From NCBI GenBank assembly GCA_002451275.1, contig DKBS01000211.1, positions 7,787-22,073 of the forward strand: a stretch of 14,287 nt of DNA. Direction: 5' to 3'. The first letter of the stretch is position 1. Each line of letters begins with the position of its first letter. A program made the translations under genes and the position numbers. Positions 1 through 6,577 of the stretch are shown here, one piece after another. This stretch comes from Planctomycetaceae bacterium UBA6894. Its GTDB lineage: Bacteria; Planctomycetota; Planctomycetia; Gemmatales; Gemmataceae. Under the pieces are notes generated by a model, which had not been told where the DNA came from, made no database searches, and saw only the letters and a list, made by a program, of their open reading frames with translations.

Positions 1-1
1 G

Positions 2-1171
2 ATCATGCTCTGCGGCCTGCAGGGCCAGGGCAAAACCACCTCTGCCGCCAAGCTGGCCCTCACCGCCCTCAACAAGGGCCGCAAGCCCATTCTGGTGGCT
101 GCCGACCTGCAGCGCCCGGCAGCCATGGAACAGCTGAGAATCCTTGGCGAACAGCTGAACGTCCCCGTCCATATCGAGCCTGGCACCTACGACGAACGCG
201 GCAACCGCACCGGCGGCCCCGGAGCCGTCGAGGTGTGTAAAAACGGCATCGCCCGCGCCAAGCAACTGCTGCGCGACCTGGTAATTCTCGACACCGCCGG
301 GCGTCTCCATGTGGCTGAGATGCCCATGGAGGAACTGCGCCAGATAGACCGTGTGGTCCAGCCTGATCACGCTTACTTTGTCTGTGACGCCTTGACCGGC
401 CAGGATGCCGTCAACAGCGCCAAAGCCTTCAACGACGCGCTCGAACTCAACGGTGTGATCCTCACCAAGATGGATGGCGATGCCCGGGGTGGTGCCGCCC
501 TGTCGGTGAAGGAAGTCACCAAGGTACCCATCAAGTTCCTGGGCATGGGCGAGAAGCTCGACCGGCTGGAAGAGTTCCGGCCCGAGGGTTTGGCCCAGCG
601 CATTCTCGGCCAGGGCGACATCCTTAGCCTGGTGGAGAAGGTCTCCCGCGTGCAGGCTGAGATCAGCGAGGAGGAGCGCCTTCGCCAGCAGAAAAAGCTG
701 GAGAAGGGCACCTTCAGCCTCGACGATTTCCGCAAGCAGATGGAAATGCTGAAGAAAATGGGCTCGGCCAAGGATCTTCTGGCCAGCATGCCCGGCATGG
801 GCAATATGATGCCCAGCGGTCAGGATCCCGACCAGAGCCTGCGCCGCATCCAGGGCATGATCGATGCCATGACCAAGGCAGAGCGCGCCGACCCGGACCT
901 CATCGACTACAACCGCCGCCTCCGCATCGCCAAGGGCAGCGGCACCAAGGCCGAAGAGGTCAAGCAACTGCTCAACCAGTTCGAACAGGCCCGCGGCCTG
1001 ATGAAGATGTTCGCCGGCCAGAGCATGTTCGAAAAAATCAAGGCGATGACCAATTTGGGCAAGATGGGCGCCTTCATGCCCGGTGCACGCATCGGGGCGA
1101 AGGGCGACACCGGGCATCGCAAGAGTCCCCGGGAGCGCGCCATGGAGCGGAAGAAGAAGAAAAAAGGATAG
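2..1171 (+). CDS. ffh: Signal recognition particle protein Ffh (SRP54), 5'-truncated by the window edge
   Basis: This is the GTPase of the bacterial signal recognition particle. It binds SRP RNA and nascent signal sequences and docks with FtsY to deliver membrane proteins co-translationally. The frame is open to the left edge, so the N domain and the start of the G domain (roughly 100 residues by comparison with E. coli Ffh) lie outside. Counting from the Met at base 5, visible motifs are the G1 P-loop GLQGQGKTT (4-12), G3 DTAGR (96-100), G4 TKMDG (154-158) and the closing-loop region FLGMGEKLDRLEEF. The M domain follows, with Met-rich helices (MPGMGNMM) and the SRP-RNA-binding stretch RRLRIAKGSGT. 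The C-terminus is a short Lys run. It heads the ffh-rpsP-trmD-rplS cluster; rpsP begins 109 bp after its stop. Identity is secure; only the start is unseen. Confidence 0.97.
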   Translation: MMLCGLQGQGKTTSAAKLALTALNKGRKPILVAADLQRPAAMEQLRILGEQLNVPVHIEPGTYDERGNRTGGPGAVEVCKNGIARAKQLLRDLVILDTAGRLHVAEMPMEELRQIDRVVQPDHAYFVCDALTGQDAVNSAKAFNDALELNGVILTKMDGDARGGAALSVKEVTKVPIKFLGMGEKLDRLEEFRPEGLAQRILGQGDILSLVEKVSRVQAEISEEERLRQQKKLEKGTFSLDDFRKQMEMLKKMGSAKDLLASMPGMGNMMPSGQDPDQSLRRIQGMIDAMTKAERADPDLIDYNRRLRIAKGSGTKAEEVKQLLNQFEQARGLMKMFAGQSMFEKIKAMTNLGKMGAFMPGARIGAKGDTGHRKSPRERAMERKKKKKG

Positions 1172-1280
1172 TTTTCTGTTTTGTTGATTCGGTTTGGGTC
1201 GATTTAGTTTTGTTTTCGTTTCGGTTGGTTCCGGTTTGCAAGGTTGGCCCGGCTTTCCGGGCGAAAGACGAGGTGATTTC
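1172..1280 (+). promoter_or_regulatory. T/G-rich leader with GC hairpin ahead of rpsP
   Basis: The gap between ffh and rpsP differs sharply from the flanking genes: about the first 70 bases are mostly T and G with very few A, with repeated TTTTG and TTCGGTT-like words. It ends in a perfect 6-bp stem with a four-base loop, GCCCGG (1247-1252) / CCGGGC (1257-1262). The purine-rich GAGGTGA ribosome-binding site of rpsP (about 1270-1276) follows 8 bases later. The hairpin is placed to affect translation initiation of rpsP, or the T-rich tract could let ffh transcription drop off. I recognise no known leader family here. Confidence 0.35.
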
Positions 1281-1571
1281 GTGGCAGTTCGTATCCGCAT
1301 GAAGCAGATGGGCCGCAAGCATCGGCACTATTACCGTATCGTGGCCATTGACCATCGCCAGCCGCGCGACGGTCGGGTCATCGAGGAGTTGGGCACCTAT
1401 GACCCCCACTTCCCCGATTCCGAGCGTCAGGTGACCCTGGTCCCCTCGCGTCTGGAATACTGGATGAGCGTTGGTGCCAAACCCAGCGACCAGGTGACGG
1501 CCCTGATGGCCAAGCACATGGCGAAATTCAAGGAGCTCGAGGCTCAAAAGGCCGCGGCTCCCGCCGGCTGA
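1281..1571 (+). CDS. rpsP: 30S ribosomal protein S16
   Basis: S16 is a small-subunit protein needed for assembly of the 5' domain of 16S rRNA. The 96-residue product begins with the family signature VAVRIRMKQMGRKHRHYYRI and continues with RPRDGR-like and ELGTYDP motifs (ELGTYDPHFPD). The open frame extends 29 codons upstream, but that part is low-complexity translation of the T-rich leader. The GTG at 1281 matches the family start and has GAGGTGA at a good distance, so I chose it. The C-terminus carries a short Ala/Lys/Pro tail (EAQKAAAPAG), slightly longer than minimal S16 proteins. trmD follows directly, with neither a KH-domain gene nor rimM between. Confidence 0.96.
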   Translation: MAVRIRMKQMGRKHRHYYRIVAIDHRQPRDGRVIEELGTYDPHFPDSERQVTLVPSRLEYWMSVGAKPSDQVTALMAKHMAKFKELEAQKAAAPAG

Positions 1572-1602
1572 TCGGATGACTTCCGGCTCCGGTGCCACAA
1601 CC

Positions 1603-2283
1603 ATGCGCGTGGATGTGCTGACTCTTTTCCCGGGCATCTTCCAGGGTTATCTGGAGGAAAGCCTGGTGCGCAAGGCGCGCGACAAGGGCATCCTCGATAT
1701 TCGGTTGTGGAACTGGCGTGACTGGGCCGAGGGCCCGCACAAGACCGTGGATGACCGCCCGTATGGTGGCGGTCCAGGCATGGTTCTGATGTGCGATCCG
1801 CTCTACAAGGCCGTGGAAGCTGTCCAGCGCGAGTCGGAATCGCCGGAAGGCAGGTTGGTGATGCTCACCCCGTCCGGTGAGCGCCTCACCCAGGCGAGGG
1901 TGGCCGAATTGTCGGCCGAAAAGCGTCTGGTACTTCTGTGCGGCAGGTACGAGGGGTTTGACGAGCGGGTTCGGCAGGGATTGAAACCGCTCGAGATCTC
2001 GGTGGGAGATTTCATTTGCAACGGGGGCGAGGCCCCAGCCATGGTCTTGATCGATGCCGTGGCCAGGTTGCTGCCGGGCTTTCTGGGTGACCCCAAGAGC
2101 GCGGAGGAGGAATCCCACAGCGTTCCGGGCCTTTTGGAGTATCCCCACTACACCCGTCCGCGGGTGTACCGGGGGATGGAAACACCGCAGGTGCTGCTGG
2201 ATGGCAACCACGAGGCGATCCGCCGCTGGAGGCACCAGAAAGCCCTGGAGCGGAGCGCAAATCAGGCTGGTGGAACGGATTGA
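1603..2283 (+). CDS. trmD: tRNA (guanine-N1)-methyltransferase TrmD
   Basis: TrmD is the SPOUT-family dimer that methylates G37 of tRNAs reading codons beginning with C, using S-adenosylmethionine, and so prevents +1 frameshifting. Landmarks numbered from Met 1603 are MRVDVLTLFP, TVDDRPYGGGPGMV (48-61), the trefoil-knot cofactor segments LCGRYEGFDERV (112-123) and ISVGDFICNGGE (132-143), and GLLEYPHYTRP (176-186). An in-frame ATG at 1576 would add nine residues (MTSGSGATT). I prefer 1603 because the family starts at MR-DVLTLFP; neither site has a clear Shine-Dalgarno sequence. At about 226 residues it is shorter than E. coli TrmD (255) and ends soon after the RRWR motif. The position aligning with catalytic E. 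coli Asp169 reads Glu (E170). rpsP ends 31 bp upstream of the chosen start. Confidence 0.94.
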   Translation: MRVDVLTLFPGIFQGYLEESLVRKARDKGILDIRLWNWRDWAEGPHKTVDDRPYGGGPGMVLMCDPLYKAVEAVQRESESPEGRLVMLTPSGERLTQARVAELSAEKRLVLLCGRYEGFDERVRQGLKPLEISVGDFICNGGEAPAMVLIDAVARLLPGFLGDPKSAEEESHSVPGLLEYPHYTRPRVYRGMETPQVLLDGNHEAIRRWRHQKALERSANQAGGTD

Positions 2284-2334
2284 CTCACGAAGGACACTTG
2301 TTCGAGAAACCGGACCGAATCGATTGTTGAGTCA
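2281..2334 (+). promoter_or_regulatory. Inverted repeat in the trmD-rplS spacer (candidate rplS leader structure)
   Basis: TGACTCA at 2281-2287 overlaps the trmD stop codon and is the exact reverse complement of TGAGTCA at 2328-2334. The 40 bases between include a smaller TTCG...CGAA pairing. In RNA this would fold into a long-range stem in the 86-base leader of rplS. The rplS ribosome-binding site (GAGGAG near 2353) lies just downstream and outside the stem. Other bacteria have autoregulatory L19 leaders, but I cannot match this one to a known family, and a 7-bp stem may be chance. Confidence 0.25.
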
Positions 2335-2369
2335 GATGAATTGGGATTATGTTTGAGGAGTGACAGACC

Positions 2370-2762
2370 ATGAAAAACGCGTTGATGAAGCTGGTGGAAG
2401 ACAAGATCACCTCCACCGCCCAAGCTGCCCGCGAAAAGGCCAAGGGTGACGTGAAGCACCCCGATTTCCAGGTGGGTGACACCGTTGATGTGTACCTGCG
2501 CATCCTGGAAGGCGAGAAGGAACGCAACCAGACCTTCACCGGTGTGGTGATTTCCAAGACCGGCCACGGCGGCACCGAGGCCTTCACCGTGCGCCGTATC
2601 GTTCAGGGCGAAGGTGTCGAGCGTATTTTCCCGCTCCACAGCCCCCTGATTAGCAAGATCGATGTGAAGCGCACCGGCGTTGTCCGTCGGGCCAAGCTCT
2701 ATTACCTGCGCAAGCGCGTGGGCAAGGCCACCCGTCTGCGCGAGCGCAAGGCCAAGGCCTGA
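2370..2762 (+). CDS. rplS: 50S ribosomal protein L19
   Basis: L19 lies at the interface of the 30S and 50S subunits. The 130-residue product carries family signatures in order: VGDTVDVYLRILEGEKERNQTF near 31-52, FTGVVISKTGHGG, FTVRRIVQGEGVERIFPLHSP, and the basic C-terminal segment RRAKLYYLRKRVGKATRLRE. Length is normal, with an N-terminal extension of about 20 residues (DKITSTAQAAREKAKGD) before the conserved core. The ATG is preceded by GAGGAG at about 10 bases, one of the clearest ribosome-binding sites in the window. It lies between trmD and yraN in the usual order. Confidence 0.97.
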   Translation: MKNALMKLVEDKITSTAQAAREKAKGDVKHPDFQVGDTVDVYLRILEGEKERNQTFTGVVISKTGHGGTEAFTVRRIVQGEGVERIFPLHSPLISKIDVKRTGVVRRAKLYYLRKRVGKATRLRERKAKA

Positions 2763-2770
2763 TCCGCCCC

Positions 2771-3202
2771 GTGGCGGCGCCAAGCCAGCCTTCCGAAGAA
2801 ACACCCACCCGCCGTCCCTGGTGGCGGCGCTGGTGGGGTGATCGTTCTGAGCGCCATGCCTGGAAATGGGCACGCCGGAAGGGTTGGCGTATCGTCGCCC
2901 GCAACGCCAGTTGCCTTATTGGCGAGATTGACCTGGTGGCCCTGGATGGCCGCACCCTGGTGGTGGCGGAGGTGCGTTCCCGCCAGGCGGGCCACCCCGA
3001 GGATGCGGCTCGTTCGGTCGATTCTGACAAGCAGCGCCGGGTCAGTCGCATGGCCCTTTGGTTCCGCAAAAAACACCGTCTGCAAGCCTTGCCCCTGCGC
3101 TTTGATGTCTTGGCCATCATCTGGCCTGAAAACGGCACTCCCACCCTGGAACATCACGAAAACGCCTTTGCCCTGGCCGTGCGCGGCGGCATGGACGGCT
3201 GA
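2771..3202 (+). CDS. yraN: YraN/UPF0102 family nuclease-fold protein
   Basis: UPF0102 proteins have a restriction-endonuclease-like fold and often sit beside rplS and rnhB; their exact role is unsettled. The 143-residue product shows the core GEIDLVALDG (51-60) and LVVAEVRSR (63-71), giving the Glu...Asp...Glu-x-Arg/Lys arrangement expected of the active-site fold, followed by DSDKQRRVSRMALWFRKK. The N-terminus holds a Trp/Arg-rich segment (RRPWWRRWWGDR) before the usual start of the domain. The only plausible start is the GTG at 2771, eight bases after the rplS stop, so the two genes are very probably co-transcribed. No rnhB follows; a phosphopantetheinyl transferase takes that place. Confidence 0.87.
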   Translation: MAAPSQPSEETPTRRPWWRRWWGDRSERHAWKWARRKGWRIVARNASCLIGEIDLVALDGRTLVVAEVRSRQAGHPEDAARSVDSDKQRRVSRMALWFRKKHRLQALPLRFDVLAIIWPENGTPTLEHHENAFALAVRGGMDG

Positions 3203-3205
3203 GCC

Positions 3206-3979
3206 ATGGAGTTGCCCCCTGCCTCCTTCTGGCCAGACCTGATCCGGCTACCGGATACCGGGCCCCGGGACGGGGAAGTGTGGGTGTGGTCGTTCCCGAC
3301 CACGGGCGGTCCGTTCCTGCCGCGCCTGGAAGCCCTGCTTAATGATCAGGAAGCCCAGCGCGCCAACCGGCTGCGCTCCAATCGGGCCCAAGCCGAGTTT
3401 GTCAGCGGGCGCGGACTGCTGCGGCTCGTGTTGGGTCGATTGCTGAATTGCCCGCCTCAGGCGGTGCGACTCTCCACCACCGGGAATGGCAAGCCTGTGC
3501 TGGCCCCGGACCATTCCAACGCCCCACTCCACTTCAACATCGCCCACTCGCACGGCATGGGCCTGCTGGCCCTTGCCGGTCATGCCGAGCTGGGAGTGGA
3601 CATCGAAAAAGTTCGACCGGTGGGCGACCAGGATTCTCTGGCCCGCCGCTATTTTCACCCCAACGAGGTTCAGCACCTGGAAGGCTTGTCAGGGGAGGTG
3701 GAACGGAGGCTGGCCTTTTTCCATGCTTGGACGCGCAAGGAAGCCTTCCTCAAGGCCACCGCCACGGGGATTGGCTTTGGCCTGGACCGGGTGGAGGTCA
3801 CCCTGGGAGCAGAAGTTCCGGCCCGTCTCGTCTGCATCGACAATAGCGAGGAAAACGCGCGGGGCTGGACGCTGCAACACCTGGAACCATCCAACGGCTG
3901 GATGGCCGCACTAGCCCTGAAGGCTCCCTGCTCCCGCCTGGTCACCGGGCATGCCCGGCTGGATCAATTGACCGGATGA
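3206..3979 (+). CDS. 4'-phosphopantetheinyl transferase, Sfp/Gsp type
   Basis: Enzymes of this family move the phosphopantetheine arm from coenzyme A to a serine of acyl- or peptidyl-carrier proteins, activating fatty-acid, polyketide or nonribosomal-peptide synthases in the cytoplasm. The 257-residue length fits the pseudo-dimeric Sfp type rather than the small AcpS type. Magnesium-site motifs are present: GVDIE with D132 and E134, and WTRKEAFLK with E179 and K183, followed by TGIGFGLDRVEV. The N-terminal half contains RGLLRLVLGRLL and NGKPVL, typical of the first half-domain. The start ATG lies 3 bases after the yraN stop, implying one transcript. No carrier-protein or synthase gene is visible, so the substrate is unknown. 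It ends one base from the stop of the opposing gene at 3981. Confidence 0.9.
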   Translation: MELPPASFWPDLIRLPDTGPRDGEVWVWSFPTTGGPFLPRLEALLNDQEAQRANRLRSNRAQAEFVSGRGLLRLVLGRLLNCPPQAVRLSTTGNGKPVLAPDHSNAPLHFNIAHSHGMGLLALAGHAELGVDIEKVRPVGDQDSLARRYFHPNEVQHLEGLSGEVERRLAFFHAWTRKEAFLKATATGIGFGLDRVEVTLGAEVPARLVCIDNSEENARGWTLQHLEPSNGWMAALALKAPCSRLVTGHARLDQLTG

Positions 3980-3980
3980 A

Positions 3981-4283
3981 TCACTTGGAACCGGGCTTGG
4001 GTTTCGACTGGGGCTCGGGTGACTTGGCATCGAGACGGGCAACGGTTTCAGCCAGCACATCGGCCTTGTCCTGCTGGCGAAGGTTGTTGGCCTGGGCCTC
4101 GGGAAGCCCGGCCTTGATCAGCGCGGGAACGATCTGATCCCATATTTTCTGGCGTTTTTTGCCCTCAGCCAGATACAGGTCACCCACCAGCTCGGCCACC
4201 CGCTGCAGGCCCATCGTTTCCTTGTTGTCGTAGAAGCGCTTGATGATGCCTTGCTGATAACGCGAGTAGTCTTCCATGCCCAT
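3981..4283 (-). CDS. Conserved hypothetical protein, about 100 residues
   Basis: I do not assign a function. The product starts MGMEDYSRYQQGIIKRFYDN, continues with LYLAEGKKRQKIWDQIV, and is mostly predicted alpha-helix with a mix of basic and acidic residues and no membrane segment. The last 15 residues are a Lys/Pro/Ser-rich tail. It resembles small helical proteins I associate with planctomycete genomes, but this is recollection and not a search. The frame extends upstream to 4337; I chose the ATG at 4283 because GAGGA stands 8 bases before it and the upstream codons (MLAYIGFQAPSF) look like intergenic DNA. It is transcribed opposite to its neighbours, with only one base between its stop and that of the phosphopantetheinyl transferase, so the two messages must overlap at their 3' ends. 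Confidence 0.78.
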   Translation of the reverse strand: MGMEDYSRYQQGIIKRFYDNKETMGLQRVAELVGDLYLAEGKKRQKIWDQIVPALIKAGLPEAQANNLRQQDKADVLAETVARLDAKSPEPQSKPKPGSK

Positions 4284-4310
4284 TGAACACATCCTCGTAT
4301 GGAAGGAAGG

Positions 4311-4370
4311 CGCTTGAAAACCAATATATGCTAACATATCAAGCGTATAGCGGCCTTTTCGGACGCTTGA
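4311..4370. promoter_or_regulatory. Divergent promoter/operator region with three CGCTTGA heptamers
   Basis: CGCTTGA occurs at 4311-4317 (+), as its complement TCAAGCG at 4339-4345, and again at 4364-4370 (+). The first two form a perfect 7-bp inverted repeat around a 21-bp AT-rich core. On the + strand the region reads TTGAAA (4314-4319), 17 bp, TATCAA (4337-4342), a plausible sigma70-type promoter for dtd. Because of the symmetry, the - strand reads TTGATA, 17 bp, TTTCAA toward the 100-residue gene. The heptamers could be a repressor site controlling both directions. The whole 4284-4475 interval has no gene. Confidence 0.4.
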
Positions 4371-4413
4371 GGGACGACCGCCTGAACAATCTTTACACTA
4401 CTCCTTACCTCTC

Positions 4414-4436
4414 CGCCATTTTGTTGGCGTTTTATT
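4414..4436 (+). terminator. Small stem-loop with T-rich tail in the dtd leader (possible attenuator)
   Basis: CGCCA (4414-4418) and TGGCG (4425-4429) form a 5-bp stem with a six-base loop, followed at once by TTTTATT. It lies 40 bases upstream of the dtd start and about 70-85 bases downstream of the candidate promoter at 4314-4342, so it could terminate a short leader RNA or attenuate dtd. The stem is short and may be fortuitous. Confidence 0.25.
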
Positions 4437-4475
4437 CAGCCTTTTTTCCGGCTCCCTTTACCCGGAGACACTCGA

Positions 4476-4964
4476 ATGCGGGCGGTGGTGCAGCGTGTGC
4501 GACACGCCCGGGTGGACGTGGGCGGTGAAACCGTGGGCAAAATCGGTCCCGGTTTGCTGATTTTGCTGGGTGTCGGAACCGGGGACGGGCACCGGGAATG
4601 TGTTTGGTTGGCCGACAGAGTGGCAAAACTGCGGATTTTCCCGGATGATGCCGGGAAGATGAATCTTGATGTCCGGACAGTGGGCGGGTCGGTTCTGGTG
4701 GTCAGCCAATTCACCCTATATGGCGATTGCACCAGCGGCCGCAGGCCCGGTTTCAGCCAGGCAGCCCGCCCGGAGGTGGCTAGCCCGCTGGTGAACCAGT
4801 TCGTGGAAGAACTGGTGGCGCTTGGGGTACCAGTGGCGACCGGGCGTTTCGGAGCGGACATGCAGGTGGAATTGGTTAATGACGGCCCTGTGACCCTGAT
4901 CATGGATACCCCGTTAAAAACGAGTGGCAACACGCCTGTTGAAGGAGAACTACCCAAGCCATGA
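4476..4964 (+). CDS. dtd: D-aminoacyl-tRNA deacylase
   Basis: This enzyme hydrolyses D-amino acids (and glycine) mischarged onto tRNAs, enforcing chirality in protein synthesis; it acts in the cytoplasm as a dimer. The product begins MRAVVQRVRHARVDV as in the family. It has the active-site motif SQFTLYG with T80, and the cross-subunit Gly-cisPro element within VNDGPVT (G137-P138). Length is 162 residues; E. coli Dtd is 145, and the extra is a C-terminal tail (KTSGNTPVEGELPKP). The ATG has GGAG about 8 bases upstream. Its stop overlaps the start of the downstream permease as ATGA, implying translational coupling. Confidence 0.95.
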   Translation: MRAVVQRVRHARVDVGGETVGKIGPGLLILLGVGTGDGHRECVWLADRVAKLRIFPDDAGKMNLDVRTVGGSVLVVSQFTLYGDCTSGRRPGFSQAARPEVASPLVNQFVEELVALGVPVATGRFGADMQVELVNDGPVTLIMDTPLKTSGNTPVEGELPKP

Positions 4965-6577
4965 ACCAGATTTTCCGGACCAAGTCGCTCGAACATGTGA
5001 TGGCGGAGACCGAAACCGAGGGGGGTGAACGCCTGAAACGGGTGCTGGGCCCCTGGTCCCTCACTGCGCTGGGAATCGGGGCCATCATCGGCACGGGGAT
5101 CTTCGTGCTGGTGGGGCAGGCCGCGCGTGACATCACCGGTCCCTCGCTGATGCTTTCCTTTGTGGTGGCAGGGTTGGCCTGCATCTTCGCGGCGCTTTGC
5201 TACGCCGAGTTCGCCTCCATGGCGCCGGTGGCCGGCAGCGCCTACACCTACGCTTATTTGACGCTGGGCGAACTGATGGCCTGGGTCATCGGCTGGGATC
5301 TGGTGCTGGAATACGCGGTGGCCAGTTGCACCGTCGCGCACGGTTGGTCGAAATACCTGGGAAAACTTCTGGCCATGATGGGAATGGCCGTGCCCGGGGT
5401 TGTGCATGAGGCCCCCTTCAGCCTCCACCCGAACACGGGTGAGGTGATTGTGGGCCATGTGGAAAAACTAAAGGATGACCAAGGCAACGACAGGAAGATC
5501 AAGGAAGTAGACGCCTCCGGCAAGGAACGCGAAATCTTCGACCTGAAGAAGGACGCCTCCGGCAAGGAAGTGGTGACCCACACCTACCTGGATTTGCCGG
5601 CCGCGCTGGTCGCCATTGCCATCACGGCGATCCTGGTGAAGGGCATCAAGGAGAGCGCCGGATTCAACGCCTTGATGGTGGGGATCAAGGTGAGCGTGGT
5701 GCTGTTGGTGATCGGTGTGGGGGCCCATTATGTGGACCCGAAAAACTGGGAAAATTTCGCTCCCTATGGGTATGGCGGACTGAGCTTCTTCGGCCATGTG
5801 GTTTGGGGTGAATTGCGCCCGAACGGCTTGCCCCGCGGAATGCTGGCGGGCGCGGCCATGATCTTCTTCGCATATTTGGGTTTTGACGCCGTTTCCACCA
5901 ACGCCGAGGAAGCCAAGAACCCGAAGCGCGACCTGCCCATCGGCATCATCGGGTCGCTGTTGATTTGCACCATTTTGTACATCGCCGTCGCCGGGGTGCT
6001 GACGGGCATGGTTCCCTTCGGCCAGATCGACAAGGACGCCCCGGTCGCGGACGCTTTCGCCCGCTTGAACATGCCGTGGTTCACCGCCCTGATCATCATC
6101 GGCGCGGTGACCGGCATCACGTCGGTCCTGCTGGTGATGATGCTGGGCCAGGCCCGCATTTTCCTGGCGATGGCCCGCGACGGTCTGCTGCCCAAGGCGC
6201 TCACCGCCGTGCACCCCAAGTTCAAGACTCCGTGGTGGGCCACCCTGCTCACGGGCCTGTTGGTCGCGCTGGGCGGCAGCCTGCTTCCCCTGGACATTCT
6301 TGCGGACCTGACAAGCATAGGCACCCTGTTCGCCTTTGTGGTGGTCTGCGCCGCCGTGCTGGTGCTGAGGATCACCAAGCCCGAGATGGAGCGGCCCTTC
6401 AAGGCTCCGCTGGGCATCGCCACACCCATCATTGGCATCGCCCTTTGCCTGCTGCTGATGTTCTCGCTGAGCTGGGAAAACTGGGCTCGTCTGATCATCT
6501 GGCTTCTGGTTGGCATGTGCATCTACTTCGGGTATGGCGCATGGCACAGCAAGCTGCGGAACCTGCCCGGCAAATGA
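4961..6577 (+). CDS. APC-superfamily amino acid permease (CAT/YfnA-like)
   Basis: This is an inner-membrane amino-acid transporter of the APC (LeuT-fold) superfamily, closest in pattern to the cationic amino acid transporter group; the substrate cannot be read from sequence. The substrate-site helix TM1 carries GIGAIIGTGIFV (38-49). Further landmarks are CYAEFASMAPVAGSAYTYAYLTLGE (80-104), FFAYLGFDAVSTNAEEAKNP and MARDGLLPK. About 12 or more hydrophobic segments are visible in 538 residues. Between TM3 and TM4 (about 145-210) lies a hydrophilic insert with DASGKE at 184-189 and 198-203. By the usual topology this loop faces outside the cytoplasm. The start overlaps the dtd stop, and the stop overlaps the next gene (ATGA in both cases). 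Confidence 0.9.
   Translation: MNQIFRTKSLEHVMAETETEGGERLKRVLGPWSLTALGIGAIIGTGIFVLVGQAARDITGPSLMLSFVVAGLACIFAALCYAEFASMAPVAGSAYTYAYLTLGELMAWVIGWDLVLEYAVASCTVAHGWSKYLGKLLAMMGMAVPGVVHEAPFSLHPNTGEVIVGHVEKLKDDQGNDRKIKEVDASGKEREIFDLKKDASGKEVVTHTYLDLPAALVAIAITAILVKGIKESAGFNALMVGIKVSVVLLVIGVGAHYVDPKNWENFAPYGYGGLSFFGHVVWGELRPNGLPRGMLAGAAMIFFAYLGFDAVSTNAEEAKNPKRDLPIGIIGSLLICTILYIAVAGVLTGMVPFGQIDKDAPVADAFARLNMPWFTALIIIGAVTGITSVLLVMMLGQARIFLAMARDGLLPKALTAVHPKFKTPWWATLLTGLLVALGGSLLPLDILADLTSIGTLFAFVVVCAAVLVLRITKPEMERPFKAPLGIATPIIGIALCLLLMFSLSWENWARLIIWLLVGMCIYFGYGAWHSKLRNLPGK
5510..5569 (+). repeat. 18-bp direct repeat inside the first permease gene
   Basis: The sequence GACGCCTCCGGCAAGGAA occurs exactly at 5510-5527 and again at 5552-5569, a spacing of 42 bp, or 14 codons. 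Both copies are in frame and encode DASGKE within the extra loop between TM3 and TM4. Identity at all third-codon positions suggests a recent local duplication rather than convergence. Confidence 0.8.

Noticed and set aside
4283..4528. + strand 81-codon frame through the dtd promoter region
   Set aside because: It crosses the regulatory region and runs out of frame into dtd; composition is not protein-like.
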